Shown here: piece after piece, positions 12,001 to 23,784 of the stretch
Position numbering within the stretch: the stretch's first letter is position 1
Layout: the number at the start of each line of letters is the position of its first letter
DNA from: Solanum dulcamara
Lineage: Eukaryota; Streptophyta; Magnoliopsida; Solanales; Solanaceae
Direction: 5' to 3'
DNA: 64,000 bases
NCBI RefSeq assembly: GCF_947179165.1
Contig: NC_077238.1
Span: 80,753,757-80,817,756 of the forward strand
Made by a program: the position numbers and the translations under genes
Notes under the pieces: generated by a model
What the model saw: only the letters and a program-made list of their open reading frames with translations
Database searches by the model: none
Told to the model about the DNA's origin: nothing

Positions 12001-15000
12001 CCAATCAACCAGCTCTAACATTTTAGGGTTTCTCCTGGACTTGCCCTCACCAGTAGATAGAAGATATTGTTTGGCCCACCTCTCCACCTGAAGTAGGTCG
12101 GACAATTTATCACACAACAGAGCTCCTCATAAGTGTGACGCAGAATACTATCCTTGAGAACAAAGGAGCATAAATCATATATGACAAATTTCAAGCTCAG
12201 AAAGAGTAATTGAATGGATGCAATGTATAAATGCTGTAACTTTTTTTGTTTCTTGTTTTCGAGTAAAAGGAAGGAACACTGTATTACTTGCCTAGTATGA
12301 CAAATTTCAAGTTTCAAGACCAATGCAACGACAAACTACATCCAAATCTATTTTTTCCAAGAAATATAAGGTTGAGCACCTGTCTCTTACAGTAGTCTTT
12401 CTGCTTCCCGTATTTACCTAAACCGATTGCATCAACATTGGCAGAGTGAATAGAGGCCAACGCTTGAGAAACCGCACGACATATATCCCTCCTTCGCTTA
12501 GGCGCTACATCCTAGAATAGATGGAGAGCACTTTTTATCTGGTTAATTATTGAACCAAAAAGAAGCAAGCTACAGAAAACATATAATTTATCGAATTCAG
12601 AATTTAAGTAATCTTGGAGTATAAGGTTGAATACAGCTTTCATACAGGTAGGCTTGGGTCTATAAATATACGTCCTTCCAAATACTCCATAATGTAAAAC
12701 GGAGTCCCAATCACACTTGAATCTGTACATAAACAAAATACTTTTGGGACTGGAACCCGAGTATGAGTACCTAGTGCATGTAGAACCTGGAATATCAAAA
12801 ATCAAAATGTCAAAGATAAACCCAACCAAATATTAACTAAAAAAAAAAAGGACAGTCCGGTGCACTAAAGCTCCCGCTATGCGCAGGGTCCGGGTAAGGG
12901 CCCGACCACAAGGGTCTATTGTACGCAGCCTTACCTTGCATTTCTGCCAGAGGCTGTTTCCAAGGCATGAACCAGTGACCTCCTGGTCACATGGCAGCAA
13001 CTTTACCAGTTACTCCAACCAAATATTAACTATCAGAATAAAATAAATGAAGTCCTCTGCAGAGTTGTATTTTACTACAACTCCACGTAATACAAAAAGT
13101 ATCATAATTATGTGCAGGTCCGACCCACGCCCACCTCCAAGGAACACAAAACTACATGAATGTAAGTATATATAAATAAATCCATCAGCGGAACAGAATT
13201 TACAACCTCATACTCTCTCTCAACAGCATGAGCAGATGCCAGCAACTTTCCATGCGGTTTCTTTCTCAACACATATCTCTTTGCAAAGGTTCCTGAACGA
13301 ACCTCAATGAGAAAAGTAGGATTTGATTGACCATGCCCGAACTGATTCACAAGGGAGACAACATTTTTAATGTGAAGAACTTTGCAACTAAAACTGTTAG
13401 AAATGGAAGAAGTGCATAACCGGAACATATGTATATTTGAAATTGCAGTGAAAATTTAATTAGAAAATAATGCCCAAAGAGTGCACTGGTGAGTAGTACA
13501 ACCATTTGTAAAATGCATCTTAGTGCAATAGCTACATGTAAAAAGAACTAAGGAAACTAATCATCCTATCTACCTCTTCTACATTTTTATTTTTACACTG
13601 GAAAGCTAAAAGAGGTAAACATCTAGACTTAAAGTTATAAATATTCCATTTAGCCTTCAATGTATCTCTGATTTCTTTCCTTCCATACAGTCCACTATAT
13701 AGCCACTGGTATAGTGTTCCACAATTTTTTTCCATCTTTTTTGTAGTCCTCTTTTATTCTGGCATGCACCATTAAGCTTCAAGCAAATTCAAGAACATGT
13801 ATAATTTGCATTTCATTTACTTCTCGCATTATTTATGTAATACCCTATAATTTAATAAGGACAAAAAGGTCTTTAGCTTTTTGTTAAAAAGAAAACAAAA
13901 GAAAGGGAATGGGTTTGAGCCCATCTCACGTGCTATAGGGCTTCAGTTGCTGCTGAACCCCTTCACTTTTCCCTATGGCCAGCTACGCTTAGGGAAGTAA
14001 AAAAAAATTAAGTTGCTGCTCGGTCTTCTGGAACAAAGAAGAAGAAAAAATTTAAAACTTTGATTCTTAAACTAAAGAGAGAAGCGGAGGAGAAAGGGTA
14101 AGTTTCTGAACTTGATCTATAAATTTAATTTGTATATTTGGCTACAGAAGTGGGGATTGAGAGTTTAAGAAATATGGGTTAGAAGAAACAGATAATTTGT
14201 TAAATTTTCATGACAGAGTGATTTCGTTTGATGGTTGAATTGTAAACTTTCGTATTTTGGTTTACACCAAAGAGAAGAAGTTAGACAGATAGGCTATATA
14301 GCCTTATTTATTAGAAATAATCAACAGTGAGACTGTTTGTGCGATATGAAGCATCAATTAGATATAATTTGAAAGATTGAAAGTCAAACATGGAATCTTG
14401 AGGCTGGGTATTTAAATATAGCATGAATTATCTTAACAAAGGAGTTAACACGAAATTGATGTGAATGTGATTATAGATTGACCGAAGGAATACATATGGA
14501 TTACTCGAGTGACGAGCTTAGTATTTCGACACGAGTACTGTGAGTAGTAATCTTACCACAATTTGTGTTTTACAACTTTCATGATTTATACATGGTTTAT
14601 AAAGTGAATGTGTTACCAAATGTTTCGAATTTGCAAGTGGGACAAGTCTTTTACTTGTTATTTGAGATGAACTTGCTATTATAAGACATGTTTATTGAGA
14701 ACTGAGACATGATTACCGTTATCAAAAGGATTTAACATTTACTTGAAAAATAGTATTTTGACATGTGTTTTCCGTTGAAGTTTTATATAATATGATTCGA
14801 TAAGAATTTAAAATGCTTCTACTATTTATAAAGAAAAAGTATAGATGGGAGTAGACCTTGATGGATCCCGTAGATAACGGCGGGTTCGTTAGACCTGGTG
14901 CACCTTGTATTTACAGATTACCGATATAGCCCTCGCTAGTGGGAAGGTAGAACTAGCATACCGTTACCGATATCCCACGAGAAGGAATCTTCTGATATGA

Positions 15001-18000
15001 ATATTAGACTCCTTTATGAGGGGCCACACCGATTACCTGATTCATTCTTGGAAACTTCCCAAATATAAGATTTGATATGAAAGTGTTTTATTGAATTTAT
15101 TACTATATGTTTACATTGACTTTGCTTACAGGAGGCAAAATAAGATTGAGTATTGTCATCATTTTCTCTGAAAAGGCATTTATTCATGATTTTGATTATC
15201 ATACTAGCATGTTTTCTGGCTTGTACCTCATTAAAATGGTTGTGGTTAAGTGTTATTACTCACTGAGCTAGCATCTCACCCCCCGCTAAATGTTTTTACA
15301 GAGAACTCAGGTGGCGTTGGCAAGGATTTTATTAACTAGTGAGCGCGAATTGGTGGTATCTGGTGAGCCCCGCATTGCTTCGCGTGGCAAGAAATTTATT
15401 GAGTTGTTTTGTGTCCTTTTCTTTTAAAACTCTTAGAGTCGCTCCATTAGTCCTTTCTCTATTAGAGTCATGATTATTCATTCCTATTGAAGCCATGTGA
15501 TTAGTTTTAGACTTTCTTTAGTTTTGGAGGTAAATTGGTATTATTGCGTTGCGACTAGATTATTGATGGATATTGTGGCTTATTATGAAGAGGTTGTTAG
15601 TTGTGTTGTGGATATTTAAGACCGGTAAAATTTGGATAGACCCAAAAACAAAGGAAACTCTGCCTGATTTTCTGTAGAATTCTTGTAAGGCTTGCTTTGA
15701 ATTCTTCCCCTTAGCGCTAGTCATGATCTTAAATTGGGTCGTGACAATTTAGGCACAATAAAAAATGGACAGAATTTTTACCACTACAATCCACGCAAAC
15801 TTAGCTAAAAAATAGGGCACAACGGAAGAGATTTATATAGACAATACACCAATTAGTTGGGATTACGCTTTAGTCATGTTGGCAAGGAGTCCTTCGGTCT
15901 TGTTAGAGATTTATATTTGGTGCTAGTTGGAAATGTAGAGAACTTTTCAAGTTCTAGAGAACCTATTTTTTTTTTTAAATGTTGGAATAAGAAGGGTTTA
16001 AATAGAGCGACATGGATAGTGAGGATTCATACCACCGACCCTACTTAGATTGGAATTGATGTATAGTAGTTGTTGTATTCATTAGGCACAAGTGCTAATA
16101 ATAGACATCACTTACTCAGGATTTAACTAACTGCAATTCTTTTCATCTCAGGAAGTTGAAGAGTGAACTGCTACAACTAGAACTCGCTTCTTCCCCATCA
16201 TTACGAGTTGAATAATGAAACTCTCAAACCAAATCCATCTTGCTTTTGAAACTCAGTTTCCAGTTTTCTTATTCCTTGTATTTAAATCAAATTGAAGTCT
16301 TGACATATTTTCCTTCCTGGAGGGCCAGAACACACTCACAAAACTTAGTTTCAGATTTGAACTGTAGCAAACTAAACCTGCTCCTCCAACCTCCGCCCAT
16401 TTTAAATATAACAAAATTGCGAAATAGTCAAAATGCTCAAACCAAAGCAACCCTTCTTCATTATGCAGTCAGCAGTCCCAATATCCCTTTTGTGGTTGAG
16501 TTCTATCAGAAGTCTTAACTTACTGTACAGTTCAATGCTCATAACAGACTGCAACAATTCTTCAGATTTTTCAAGTGCATACGAGCTGACCTATCTCAAA
16601 CATAAGGCAATTGACAAATAGTGAAAACTCTCAAATTAGTTGTGCCACTGTCTCCGCATATATTTATGCTCTAATTCAAGTTTGTCTTCAAAAGTTTCTA
16701 CAGACAATAACAACCTCCATTTGGAGGCGTTATGTATTACACCTTCTCGAAAGATTACCAAACAATCTTTAACTACAAAGAATGCAATAGCAAGCACAAC
16801 TAAAGGAGATACTCACAGGAATGAACCAAATGGAATCGGCTGTTACCAGGCACCCAAGAGTGTGGCCTACTAATCAATGAAGAGTCCGAAAACCATGGAT
16901 GATCAGAGTATAAATCCCACCAGAGACAAAAACACTTGATGATTCCCACAAACCTAAGCCTAGTACATGTGTTGGTGGGAGGTAATATGTATCCGATGGA
17001 ATAGTCGAGGTGCATGCAAGTTGATCTAGATACCATCGTTATTAAAAAAAATTGAATTGATAGGCAGTAGTAATGCATTAAAAGTCAAAACTAATCAAAT
17101 CTCATTTAGATGCTAGTATCTCTAGGCCAAATGAGGCCACCATATTTCAGTGTAATACCAGTCATTCCTAGTATGTTAATATTGACGTTGGCATGCAACA
17201 ATATATAGCCTATAAGTATGGGATGCAAAATAGCCCGCCCATTTACCAATTCAACCTATTTTGACCCATTTAATTCAGCACATCTAAAAGTTGTGCTATG
17301 TTGGCTGATATGTAACCCAAATTGATCCATGGAAAACCTTGTCAAAATACTTTTAAAAGAACTAACTGTTTATTTGACATGTTATATAAAGCCATAAACT
17401 TTTTTTAAAGAAAATCATTAGGTAATTAAACAAACTATAAGAAAACGTAAAAAAATAATTAAAACTTGGTAAGAGCTAGGCGAGATGGATTATGGCCTAT
17501 TGTTTAGCTCATTTTGACTCTGCCTAACTCAATCCATTTTGACCCGCCCAAATTTAGCTCAACCCGCCCATTTGACACCCAATACCTATAAGGATATATC
17601 CGTCTTCTATTTGCCACTTATCTTCCTTGGCCAGCATATTCTAATCAATCAAACGCCTAAATAAAGCATATCACCCATGTTGGGTAACCTACCAAATTCA
17701 CTAAAGCTCAAAAACTTTTCTTGCTTTATTTATCATAATTCCCAAAAAAATAATTTAAAAAGAACAATCTATTTTCTAAGCACCATCAGATACTAGTCGA
17801 GGTGTATTTTGATAAATAATTAGTGATAGTTCAAATACATAACCTAAACACCTAATAATTCAGCTAAGAAACTCGCAAAAAAAGTGATACTCCCTTTTTT
17901 CTATTTTCATCATATATATGAGCAATCAAACACAAAAAAAAAAAAAAATCAATCACCAAACTTACATTAATTACAGTAATTAATAGCAAAATTAACTAAA

Positions 18001-18151
18001 AATCTCGATTTGATACCTGAGAAATAGTGAATTTTTCGATATTTGGAGGGAATCCATGAACATTAGCAGATGCATAACGAAGAAGGGATTCCGTGTCGAA
18101 ACTCTGAGCCGGGTCGACCCGACCGGCAAGATCCGAAGTCCGATTCGCCAT
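6077..18151 (-). CDS. IBR3: IBR3/ACAD10-11-like peroxisomal acyl-CoA dehydrogenase with N-terminal phosphotransferase-like domain
   Basis: Seventeen exons (minus strand): 18017-18151, 13207-13341, 12646-12786, 12380-12511, 11902-12087, 11674-11751, 11397-11516, 10766-10864, 10540-10657, 9849-10108, 9561-9755, 8752-8894, 7759-7843, 7463-7672, 6583-6735, 6356-6460 and 6077-6268. They join in phase to 2487 bases, 828 aa, close to the ~824 aa I recall for Arabidopsis IBR3. Residues ~40-350 form an aminoglycoside-phosphotransferase-like domain: HGDFRIDN at 229-236 and LDWE at 250-253 are the catalytic-loop and metal-binding motifs. Residues ~385-825 form an acyl-CoA dehydrogenase: [16 protein letters not shown] and ADGPDEVH (D808) motifs. 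The last three residues, SRL, are a PTS1 peroxisome signal. IBR3 in Arabidopsis acts in peroxisomal conversion of indole-3-butyric acid to auxin. All junctions are GT-AG and no frame break was found. Introns 1, 2 and 14 contain transposons. Substrate is inferred from the family. Confidence 0.93.
6963..7284 (-). mobile_element. TRIM retrotransposon in intron 14 of the IBR3-like gene
   Basis: Read on the minus strand, two short related LTRs are seen: 7182-7284 (103 bp, starting TGTTGGAGTCCC and ending TCA) and 6963-7083 (121 bp, starting TGTTGGAATCC and ending CCA). Directly after the first comes TGGTATCAACGCC, a primer-binding site for initiator tRNA-Met, then only about 100 bp of internal DNA and no coding frame. 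That is the layout of a terminal-repeat retrotransposon in miniature. Flanks share GGTA at both sides (6959-6962 and 7285-7288), a probable target duplication. It must have been moved by enzymes from another element. Confidence 0.8.
9040..9420. repeat. Degraded dispersed repeat rich in 'aagcgc' words in intron 11
   Basis: The stretch contains several 'aaagcgc', 'aagcgtgggctttatt', 'gaagcgctcaaagcg' and 'cttaagcgcgcc' words, unlike the AT-rich intron around it. This resembles a dispersed repeat common in Solanaceae introns, but I could not find terminal repeats or target duplications, so the class is open. Confidence 0.4.
12840..13014 (+). mobile_element. tRNA-derived SINE (Au/SolS-like) in intron 2 of the IBR3-like gene
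   Basis: The element reads aggacagtccggtgcactaa, then 'agctcccgctatgcgcaggg', 'ctattgtacgcagccttacc', 'tgaaccagtgacctcctggt' and 'ggcagcaactttaccagtta'. This is the familiar Solanaceae tRNA-derived SINE pattern. An 18-base perfect target duplication flanks it: ccaaccaaatattaacta at 12822-12839 and 13015-13032. A second copy of the family is at 39729. Confidence 0.88.
13836..15746. mobile_element. 1.9-kb solo LTR in intron 1 of the IBR3-like gene
   Basis: The element begins TGTAATACCC and ends GGGTCGTGACA, the TG...CA ends of an LTR. It is flanked by a perfect 5-bp duplication, ATTTA at 13831-13835 and 15747-15751. No coding frame lies inside and no second LTR or internal region is found, so it is best read as a solo LTR left by LTR-LTR recombination. 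Its ends match those of the solo LTR at 19689-21953, so both belong to related families. Confidence 0.82.
16905..17055 (+). mobile_element. SINE-like 3' region with A-rich tail in intron 1
   Basis: The stretch 'tgttggtgggaggtaatatg', followed by 'tatccgatggaatagtcgag' and 'gtgcatgcaagttgatctag', and an A tract near 17044, matches the typical 3' part of a widespread Solanaceae SINE. The 5' end and target duplication could not be placed, so limits are approximate. Confidence 0.5.
17217..17584. mobile_element. hAT-type MITE in intron 1
   Basis: The 368-bp element starts tatgggatgcaaaatagccc and ends cgcccatttgacacccaata, imperfect inverted termini. It is flanked by an exact 8-bp duplication, CCTATAAG (17209-17216 and 17585-17592), the size made by hAT transposases. 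It has no coding capacity. Confidence 0.8.
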
Positions 18152-18188
18152 GTCAAATCACAGAAGAAAGGAAGAGAAGATACAAAAG

Positions 18189-18198
18189 CTTATATATT
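18189..18198 (-). promoter_or_regulatory. TATA-like box upstream of the IBR3-like start
   Basis: On the minus strand AATATATAAG lies about 40 bases before the start codon at 18151-18149. If it is used, the 5' leader would be very short, so a start further upstream is equally possible. Confidence 0.3.
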
Positions 18199-18259
18199 CT
18201 CAGAAAGTGACTTTGTAATTCAACTTTGGGATTTTCGAGGTATATGAGTCTTATCCATA

Positions 18260-19256
18260 TAAATTTAAATTAATTACTTCACTTCGAGTATCAAACACCA
18301 TTTGGAAAAAAAAATATAAATAAATAAGATATTCTTGTTTTGCATATGCTATCATGATAATAATATACTTTAAAAAGAGGGATTTATAGTGAAAAAATGT
18401 TATACAAAGGACCCTTTTTTTCTATTGGTTTCCCAAAATTTGATTTCACGTATGTTATACCAATTTAATAACTTGTAAATCATTACTTATATTTTTTATT
18501 AATATGAGCTATGATTAGTAATTTTAGTAATTGATATGTTTAAATAAATTTAAATACATATTTAAATATTTTATAAAATAAAATTTGAATATATATATAT
18601 ATCAATAACACTCAAAACTCAAAATATTTTAGATTTGATAGACATCAAATTATAGTAGAAATCATATAGTTCATATATGACGATCCTAATTAACACCAAC
18701 TCAAAAGGAATACACATTAATGTTGTAGTCTTAAATTCATATATTACTCTGATTTGAAAATTCAAAAATGGTGACCTAATAGAGTTTGAGACTTGTTACT
18801 TACACTCAAAAGGAGTGTCAGCAGTGACCAACTGAATCAAAATAGTGTGAAGAGTGGTGTTCTGAATTATTATTTTTTAAGAAAAAAGTGATGTCGGCCT
18901 TGATCAATGAGTCATTGGTTCTCAAACGAGGGCGCGATTATTATATGTCAATTATCCATCATTAATTATAATGGAGAAATAATTTCCTACTAATATATAT
19001 AGTAATCTTATATATATATACTACTGTATGGTTCCTCAAGTGTTCCAATAAGCCTTGATTCTGGTGGCCATTTGCAAAGATTCACAATGATATTTATTCT
19101 CTTTTATTTATTTGTTTATAATTTAATTTTAAAGAAGTCGATCTTTGTTTTCCTTTTTGTATCCTAATAATTTCAGAATCATTCAATCTATTCATGTGGC
19201 TAATTAATTTCCTCAAAGTGACTGAAACATTTCATTATATGCAAGTTGGATATAAA
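18260..19256. other. AT-rich intergenic DNA upstream of the IBR3-like gene
   Basis: The sequence is AT-rich with TA tracts (for example near 18595 and 19005). I see no coding frame or clear transposon termini. It probably includes the distal promoter of the minus-strand IBR3-like gene. Confidence 0.4.
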
Positions 19257-19645
19257 GTGCTAGTGGTGACAATTCACTCGTAAAAATATGATTCGTTCAA
19301 TTCATTTAAATTGGATAAAAAGCATAAAAAAATTGTTCATAATTTATGCATTAAGGCGAGACGAATTCTATCAAAAGACTAGAAAAATCTTCTTTTTTCT
19401 TTTTAACAAATTGGATGATTATTTTTCACTCATGTCCTTCCAAAGTTGTTGAGTCATTGACTCATTCATCTATTGGCTCAATCCGTTTTAAAGAAATTCG
19501 GATTGAGTTATGATACATTTTTTAGTGCATTTTAGCTCAATCATTTCAACTCAAGTAATTTTCACTTATATATTAACTCGACTCATTTAATTTGACCTGT
19601 CTAAATTCAGTCAAATCTGTCTATTTGACATTTCTGTATACGGTT
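19257..19645. repeat. Degraded hAT-MITE-like repeat
   Basis: It resembles the hAT MITE at 17217-17584 in its word content (actcatttaatttgacctgt, 'gtctatttgacatttctg' at the right end and 'gacaattcactcg' at the left). Target duplications were not found, so limits are approximate. Confidence 0.35.
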
Positions 19646-19688
19646 ATAATTCGAGTAAAGCAAAACAAAATTTCAGGATGAAAATAAG

Positions 19689-21953
19689 TGTAATGACCCG
19701 TTAGGTCATTTTGAGAACGAGTCTTCTTTCCTTCATAAAAGACTCATTCCGTACATTTAAATTGTAAATTTTAGACTATTCGATAACTTCATTTAATTAA
19801 TTGATGGGTGATTTTAAATAATTAATTTAATTGATGGGCTAAAGTGTTAATTTATTTAATACTTATACCACTTTTCTTATATTTAATAAATTAGGTTAGT
19901 AGGGTTTGTCATTTTAGTACATAATTAATTTAGAAAAGAAAAAAAAGGGAATAAATAATAATAATAATAATAATAAAAAATAAAAAAAAATTATATATAT
20001 ATACACACAATCTGATGGCATTAAGCCATCAGATGTGCGGCGGCAAACAAGAAGAAAAAACCCGCAGAAACAAGAAAAAAAATACGGAGGAAGAAAGAAA
20101 AGAAAGGGGAAAAGAAAAATAAAGGAGAAGAGAAAAATAGGGATTTTCATTCCAAAGCATCAAGGTAATTATTCTCATCCTTTCCATTAAATTTTCATGT
20201 GATTATGAATATATTTTTAGGGTATATTAGTGGAGAAACAATGTTGAGATAAGAGAATATGACCCTAGGGTTCTTCATATAAAATCTTGATTTGGGGGTC
20301 GAATAACGATCCGTTTTAGCTGAAATTTGACATGTGAGTTTATTTTATCATGAGTGAACATAATCGAAAAGAAAATTTCAGATTTGACTTCAATGACATA
20401 GAATGAGTTAGTTCCCAAATTTTGATATATTGAAATAGACAATTAAATATTAGGTATATTATATTTTATGAATTCTATTAAATTTATGATATTGGGGACA
20501 TTAGAACCTAACCCTAGGCTTAAAATTTGGAAATATGAGAGTTGACATGTTATTTGACATCAACATTAGGAACTTGATTATAGATTTAGGTAAGTTTTTG
20601 GTCTAGGCTAGACATATAATAATATGGGTGTTGTTAGTTTTGAAATCTTATTGTGGTTATTTATTTGATTAGATTATACTTATTTGGAGGCCCAACGAAA
20701 AGGAAAGGCTCAAGCACCAGAGTAATTGCTTGATTAATTAAGGCAAGTGAATTTCTAAACCTCAGTTTAAGCTTATAGATGCTTGTATTTCCGTGTCATA
20801 TATACTAGGAAGTAATGAGAATTGGACTGGATTATTGACTGTATGATTGACCTTAAAAAATGAAGATGAGGGGTATAAAATGGTGATCTAATGACATGTA
20901 TTGGTGGAATTGATATGTTGTGATTTTGGGCATGTGAAATGACTATGTTGATGTGAGATAGGAAAATTTATTGTTGTTGTCATGTTATTATCGTGAATTA
21001 TATGAACATGAATTGATTGCATTGGTTCTGACATATTGTGTTGAGACTGAAAATGATATGAAACAAAAGGGGTCGGGCCACACGCTCCGTGGCAGGTATA
21101 TGAAACAAAGGGGTCGGGCCACACGCTCCGTGGCAGGTATTATGAAATAAAGGGGTCGGGCCACACGCTCCGTGGCAAGATATATATGTTGAGGGGACGG
21201 GCCACACGTTCCGTGGCAGGTTACATGGACAGAAATGTCCCCCATGGGTTCCGAACTGTGATTCAGCGGATGTGTACCGATAGGACAGACATGCATCATT
21301 TCATTGCATTGCACCTTTCTGACATTTGTGAATTTGTGTTTACCCCTATATTGCTCTATGTATGTTGAACTTGACTTGGTATGATTCATTGATGAGAATT
21401 TGTGGACTGTATTACTGTTGTTATTGTACAAGTGTAGAGTTGGGCTGATTTTATGCAGGTTGTAGTTAAGGAGGTTCGGTTGGGAGGACAGGAGTACTTG
21501 TATCTATTAAGCTTTGCTTAGTTTTAGCTATCCACTTGCTGAGTACCGTGTTGTTTGGTACTCACCCCTTGCTTCCACACTTGTGTAGGTTGTGAGTCCG
21601 GACCTGCTTGATCTTCTACTGTTTTCCACTACAGTCGAGGTTATCAATTTCGAGTGTTGAGGTAGCTGTTACATCCATCTAACGGACACCTCTTACTCTT
21701 TTATTATGTTTTAGTCCTATTCTAGAGACGAAGACATTGTGACTGTATTTCTTTTCGTACTTCGATAATACATTAGTGGCTTGTATATGTGACAACCAGT
21801 CTTGGGGGATTTTGAGATTATTTATTTATTTTTGACTAAGTTAAACCTTGCTTTATCTCAATTACTTCCGCATTTACTTTCCATTGAGTTTTAGGCTGAC
21901 TTATCTCGGTGGATTGAGATGAGTGCCATCACACCCGGATTCGGGTCGTGACA
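19689..21953. mobile_element. 2.3-kb solo LTR
   Basis: The element begins TGTAATGACCCG and ends CGGGTCGTGACA and is flanked by a perfect 5-bp duplication, ATAAG (19684-19688 and 21954-21958). There is no second LTR, primer-binding site or protein-coding interior within reach, so it is a solo LTR. Inside are an AAT microsatellite near 19956 and a GC-rich minisatellite at 21066-21222. Its termini relate it to the solo LTR in intron 1 of the IBR3-like gene. Confidence 0.82.
21066..21222. repeat. Four-unit minisatellite, ~42-bp period, inside the solo LTR
   Basis: Four tandem copies of a unit built on ggggtcgggccacacgctcc followed by gtggcaggtatatgaaacaa. The last unit is diverged (ggggacgggccacacgttcc). 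Open frames on the minus strand here come from the repeat. Confidence 0.85.
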
Positions 21954-22031
21954 ATAAGGGCATCCATCATACAATAATATCAACACTAATATACACAATA
22001 GAATTCCATAAGGACATTCATTACTACTAAT

Positions 22032-22373
22032 ATGAAATACCACCGATCAATTCATGTTAGTAATATTTATATTTTGCCGCATGGAATGTTTGGAGGGTGG
22101 TCATCCACATGGATGACTCGGGATAGATCCCCCTCAATGTCTTTTGAGTCGAGTTTGTCTCATAGGACTTGCTTAGTGCAGTTTACATCTCTTATGTGGT
22201 TTGCAGGTTATTACACGATGGGAGGTTTATCCAGTGCTTACCACAAAATGCTCACCCGAAGGACAGAAGCTGTGAAAGAAATTATAACCGCGGTGGGTTA
22301 TCCTCGAATTCCATGTTTAATTTTTTATTATATGTTTTTTCAATCTAAGCATTGCATACAATGTAGTCTTTAG
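22032..22373 (+). other. 113-codon open frame, unrecognised
   Basis: An open frame runs 113 codons from ATG in a region of otherwise stop-rich DNA just right of the solo LTR. The translation contains a WSSTWMTRDRSPS stretch and GYYTMGGLSSAYHKM followed by a charged segment and a hydrophobic end. I recognise no domain. It could be a fragment of a retrotransposon or host gene, or chance. A possible acceptor site (ttgcag) occurs inside at about 22203, so the middle could be an exon of something lost. Confidence 0.2.
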
Positions 22374-22919
22374 AAAAACTCGTATTATTCCTTTCTCCCA
22401 ATTTTTAAAACTATATTCAGATTAAAGTATTCAAAGTGGTGTCCTTTCCAATTATATACTCCAATTTTGCATATGCTAAAATCCAAATATCTATGAGATG
22501 CTCAAATAGTTTATATATATTAATCATTAGAGGAATCTAATAATGAATCTTTTGCTCTAATTTCTTCTTAATAGTAATTAATTACTGTCACCACCTTCAC
22601 ATGATTATTCTAAACCTTAACACATAAAATAGAGTTAGATTTTGTTTCTAGCTAGTTAATTAGTCTTACTGTAGTATTAATATGGATAAATTAAAGTAAA
22701 CCATGATTCATGGAATAGTTGATTGATCTAATTAATTATTTTTTATATTAGTTTGCACCGAAAGGATACATTTAAACTTTAGTATGTAATTATATTCCAG
22801 TTCCCAAAAGAGAATCACATATATGTCATTGTTGTAATTAATTAACTTCATTCTGAATTGTATAATATATGCATATCAAAATAAATTAATATGCATATGT
22901 TATTTACGTAAATGATGTA

Positions 22920-23045
22920 CTCCATCCGTCCTAGTTTATGTGGAGTATTTTTTTTTAGTTTATCTCAAAAAAAATATTACAATTCTATATTTAAAAATAT
23001 TTTAACTTTAGAGTTCTCAGCGTCACATAAATTGAAATAGAGAGA
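22920..23045. mobile_element. Stowaway-like MITE fragment
   Basis: It begins ctccatccgtcctagtttat, close to the 'ctccctccgtcc' start common to Stowaway (Tc1/mariner) MITEs, and ends with 'cataaattgaaatagagaga', a degraded inverse of such a terminus. Ends are diverged, so limits are approximate. Confidence 0.5.
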
Positions 23046-23377
23046 TTATTTAAATTTGTGAAAATTCATGAGAGATCATGACCGTACAGTTAGAAGGGCA
23101 ACAATATATAATCACCAAAGTAGTGGTGTGATGATAATTACTTCTCCATCTTTATTTAAAAAATCTCTCGGAATTGAGCCTTGAGATTAGATACATGAGA
23201 GTTTTACCTCTCAAAGTAAAATTGTTTGGTCTGAATTGAAGTTAATCGGATTCAAAACGAATATCAAACACCAATTTAAAACAAAACAAAAAAAACTATA
23301 GCTAGGCAAGGAACATTTGAGATAATATATTAATCTTTTTAAAAGTTCCTTTTTTTTCCATTGGTTTAATTGATGCC

Positions 23378-23385
23378 TATAAATA
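23378..23385 (+). promoter_or_regulatory. TATA box of orphan-family copy 1
   Basis: TATAAATA sits 139 bases before the ATG of copy 1 in a stretch conserved in all three copies ('gatgcctataaata ... gagtcctat'). The box is intact here although the reading frame is broken. Confidence 0.65.
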
Positions 23386-23516
23386 TGAGTCCTATATCAT
23401 TAGCACTCACAATAAACACAACCAACAATTCTCTCCTTTCTATTAGAAAGCAAAATACCCAATTCTTTTAGCAACAACAAAAATTTGCAACCAAATCTCA
23501 AATTAAATGGCACCAA

Positions 23517-23784
23517 ACAAGAAAAGACATATCAAAGATAGGCCAAGAAGCCTTTACTCTTCTTGATAAATTCAATGGAAAAAATACAAGACCTTATGTT
23601 AAAACAACCAATAAAAATAATTACCTTTATTATAACCAATACGAACCCCAAAAATCTCATCTTGTTCAGTTCAAATCAGTTGAAGATAGAGTACTTATGA
23701 ATAGTTATGAATCTATAAAGTTATATGGAGGGAATTGTTTGTGATTATTCCAAGAGAAAATCAAAAGTTATGACTTATTATTAA
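23517..23784 (+). pseudogene. Orphan small-protein family, copy 1 (frameshifted)
   Basis: The copy begins MAPNKK like the other two, but an extra A in codons 6-7 shifts the frame. After correction it reads as the family (IGQEAF, LLDKF, YYNQYEPQKSHLVQFK, MNSYESIK), and a second break near 23735 occurs before the family end (KRKSKVMTYY). The proline-rich linker of the other copies is missing. The upstream leader, including the TATA box and the 'aacaccaaccaac' leader region, is conserved. It is a pseudogene unless the break is a sequencing error. Function of the family is unknown to me. Confidence 0.7.

Noticed and set aside
19914..20150. 78-codon minus-strand frame rich in Phe, Leu and Ile
   Set aside because: It arises from A-rich low-complexity DNA inside the solo LTR.
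20888..21431. Overlapping minus-strand open frames up to 147 codons
   Set aside because: They come from the 42-bp minisatellite inside the solo LTR; repeated peptide units follow the DNA repeat and no domain is present.
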